NCBI GenBank assembly: GCA_003157015.1 | Contig: PMIJ01000233.1 | Coordinates: 159-36,423 of the forward strand | Origin: Bacteroidales bacterium | GTDB taxonomy: Bacteria > Bacteroidota > Bacteroidia > Bacteroidales > VadinHA17 | Length of the DNA: 36,265 nucleotides | Direction of reading: 5' to 3' | Shown: in pieces, positions 35,048 to 36,265 of the stretch | Numbering within the stretch: position 1 is the stretch's first letter | How the letters are laid out: each line of letters starts with the position of its first letter | The notes under the pieces: model-generated | The model's input: the letters and a program-made list of their open reading frames with translations, nothing else | Told to the model about the DNA's origin: nothing | Databases searched by the model: none | Made by a program: the position numbers and the translations under genes

Positions 35048-36133
35048 ATGATCCTCGAACAGCTATATGAGAAAGCACTGCATCTGGTTCCTCTTGATAT
35101 TGAGGAAGGAGTCGCACTTTATAATGCTGCTCCTGTTGAAGAGTTGATGTTTGTTGCAAATAAACTCCGTCAATTGCATAATCCGGGGAAAATTGTCGGC
35201 TGGATGATTGACAGAAATGTGAACATTACCAATATCTGTTTTTCCCAATGCACATTTTGTAACTTCTGCAGAACCAAAGGATCTAATGACGCATACGTTA
35301 CAACATTATATGATTATAAATCCAAAATTGACGAATTATACTCACTTGGAGGAGATCAGCTCCTTCTTCAGGGAGGGATGAACCCCGAACTCGATTTGAA
35401 ATTTTATATTGATCTGTTCAGGAATCTAAAAAAACTTTATCCTTCAATAAAACTACATGCGCTGGGGCCTCCCGAGATAGTCTACCTGGCAAAAAAAGAA
35501 AAGTTATCCTATACTGAAGTTCTCTCTAATCTGATTTACGCAGGTCTCGACAGTTTACCAGGAGCCGGAGCAGAGATACTATCTGACAGAGTAAGGAGAA
35601 TTGTTTCACCTGCAAAAGCCACATCTGAACAGTGGCTTGGTGTAATGCGCGAGGCCCACAAACTGAATCTGCCCACTTCCGCAACAATGATGTTTGGCCA
35701 TGTTGAAACAGTAAGGGAGAGGATTGAACATCTTATAATGATCAGGGATCTTCAGGCTGAAAAACAGGAAAACCATTATGGTTTCATAACATTTATTCCC
35801 TGGCCATTTCAGGATAAGGGAACTGTTCTCTTAAAAAAACATAAGATCAGAAGCAGCTACAATGGCCCGGATTATATCAGGATGATAGCCATAAGCCGGA
35901 TTATATTGAATAATATCAGGAATATACAAGCATCCATTCTGACTGTTGGAAAACAGATCGGGATGTTGTCGCTGCATTCCGGAGCAAACGACCTTGGATC
36001 CATTATGATCGAGGAGAATGTGGTCAGTGCAGCCGGGTCGCAGAATCGATTCAATGCTATTGAAATGCAATCAATTATAAAAGAAGCCGGTTTTGTTCCG
36101 GGGAAAAGAAATCAGAAATATGAGTTGGTTTAG
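35048..36133 (+). CDS. mqnC: Cyclic dehypoxanthinyl futalosine synthase MqnC (radical SAM)
   Basis: MqnC is a radical SAM enzyme that cyclises dehypoxanthine futalosine in the futalosine route to menaquinone. From the ATG at 35048 the protein has 361 residues. The radical SAM cluster motif CFSQCTFC (Cys64, Cys68, Cys71) sits right after the MqnC-type WMIDRNVNITN segment. Further family marks are LLLQGGMNPELDLKFY, IKLHALGPPEI, AGLDSLPGAGAEILSDRVR, TSATMMFGHVET and FITFIPWPFQDKGT. The frame can be extended to a TTG at 35024 or a GTG at 35036, but those codons lie in or beside an inverted repeat and add MVTNVLAK, so ATG is preferred. The related MqnE has a different N-terminal region. Other mqn genes are not in the window. 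The gene stands alone, divergent from the aminopeptidase operon. Confidence 0.95.
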   Translation: MILEQLYEKALHLVPLDIEEGVALYNAAPVEELMFVANKLRQLHNPGKIVGWMIDRNVNITNICFSQCTFCNFCRTKGSNDAYVTTLYDYKSKIDELYSLGGDQLLLQGGMNPELDLKFYIDLFRNLKKLYPSIKLHALGPPEIVYLAKKEKLSYTEVLSNLIYAGLDSLPGAGAEILSDRVRRIVSPAKATSEQWLGVMREAHKLNLPTSATMMFGHVETVRERIEHLIMIRDLQAEKQENHYGFITFIPWPFQDKGTVLLKKHKIRSSYNGPDYIRMIAISRIILNNIRNIQASILTVGKQIGMLSLHSGANDLGSIMIEENVVSAAGSQNRFNAIEMQSIIKEAGFVPGKRNQKYELV

Positions 36134-36265
36134 GTCTTGCCCCCCATCCCCCTAAAGGGAGTCTAATTCCATTATAGTAAGAAAATATTCTTAAAAAACG
36201 AGAATAAGCCCCATAGCCGTCAACTTAAGGAGTTGAATATAATAAAATATGGAGAGAGTTTAGTA
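36134..36265. other. Non-coding tail with C-rich repeat-like motif
   Basis: Right after the mqnC stop lies GCCCCCCATCCCCCTAAAGG (36140-36159), a C-run plus CCCCCTAAAGGG pattern that stands out from the AT-rich surroundings and resembles short dispersed intergenic repeats of Bacteroidota. Further on is the small inverted repeat CAACTTAAGGAGTTG (36222-36236). No ORF reaching the window end, and no clear terminator, was recognised. Confidence 0.35.

Overview
The window comes from a bacterium of the phylum Bacteroidota, probably an uncultured Bacteroidales or Marinilabiliales-like lineage. The evidence is a SusC/SusD pair, a type IX secretion (T9SS) translocon gene (sprA), a secreted enzyme with a T9SS sorting domain, promoters of the Bacteroidota TAnnTTTG type, start regions without strong Shine-Dalgarno sequences, and an MqnC of the futalosine menaquinone pathway. 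No RNA gene, CRISPR array, integrase or insertion sequence was seen. The sequence opens inside nusA and ends in non-coding DNA after mqnC.

Layout. (1) 1-3681, plus strand: the 3' end of nusA and complete infB, a conserved transcription/translation pair. (2) 3763-4137, minus: gcvH with its own promoter. (3) 4249-24046: a complete alpha-glucan (starch/maltodextrin) utilization locus. A LacI-type regulator (minus) is divergent from a plus-strand operon susC-susD-susE-like-susF-like that ends in a strong terminator. A separately promoted T9SS-secreted GH13 amylase follows on the plus strand. Converging on it from the minus strand is the operon MFS sugar importer - pgmB - GH65 maltose phosphorylase - GH13, with a further GH13 lipoprotein downstream. 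(4) 24243-34852, minus: a tight cluster of leucyl aminopeptidase, pdxA, ruvA and sprA. (5) 35048-36133, plus: mqnC.

How the genes work together (inference from families). The T9SS amylase cuts starch outside the cell. SusD and the SusE/F-like lipoproteins hold oligosaccharides at the surface and SusC imports them. Two GH13 lipoproteins, which lack a surface-export signal after their lipidated cysteine, probably trim the oligosaccharides in the periplasm. The MFS carrier takes up maltose, maltose phosphorylase splits it into glucose and beta-glucose-1-phosphate, and PgmB turns the latter into glucose-6-phosphate. SprA is the outer-membrane translocon needed to secrete the amylase.

Most notable observations. 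Three near-identical palindromic sites (consensus TTTCAAWCGWTTKCKGAA) lie upstream of the three outward transcription units of the locus and are probably the operators of the LacI protein; all lie upstream of the core promoters. The whole glucan locus sits between sprA and gcvH, genes that I recall being neighbours in many Bacteroidota, so it looks like an insertion into that pair. Several intergenic regions carry short palindromic or direct-repeat elements, including a 116-bp palindromic element and one in the mqnC leader. The gene content of the glucan locus is a known type; the regulatory sites, repeats and genomic placement are the parts worth checking.
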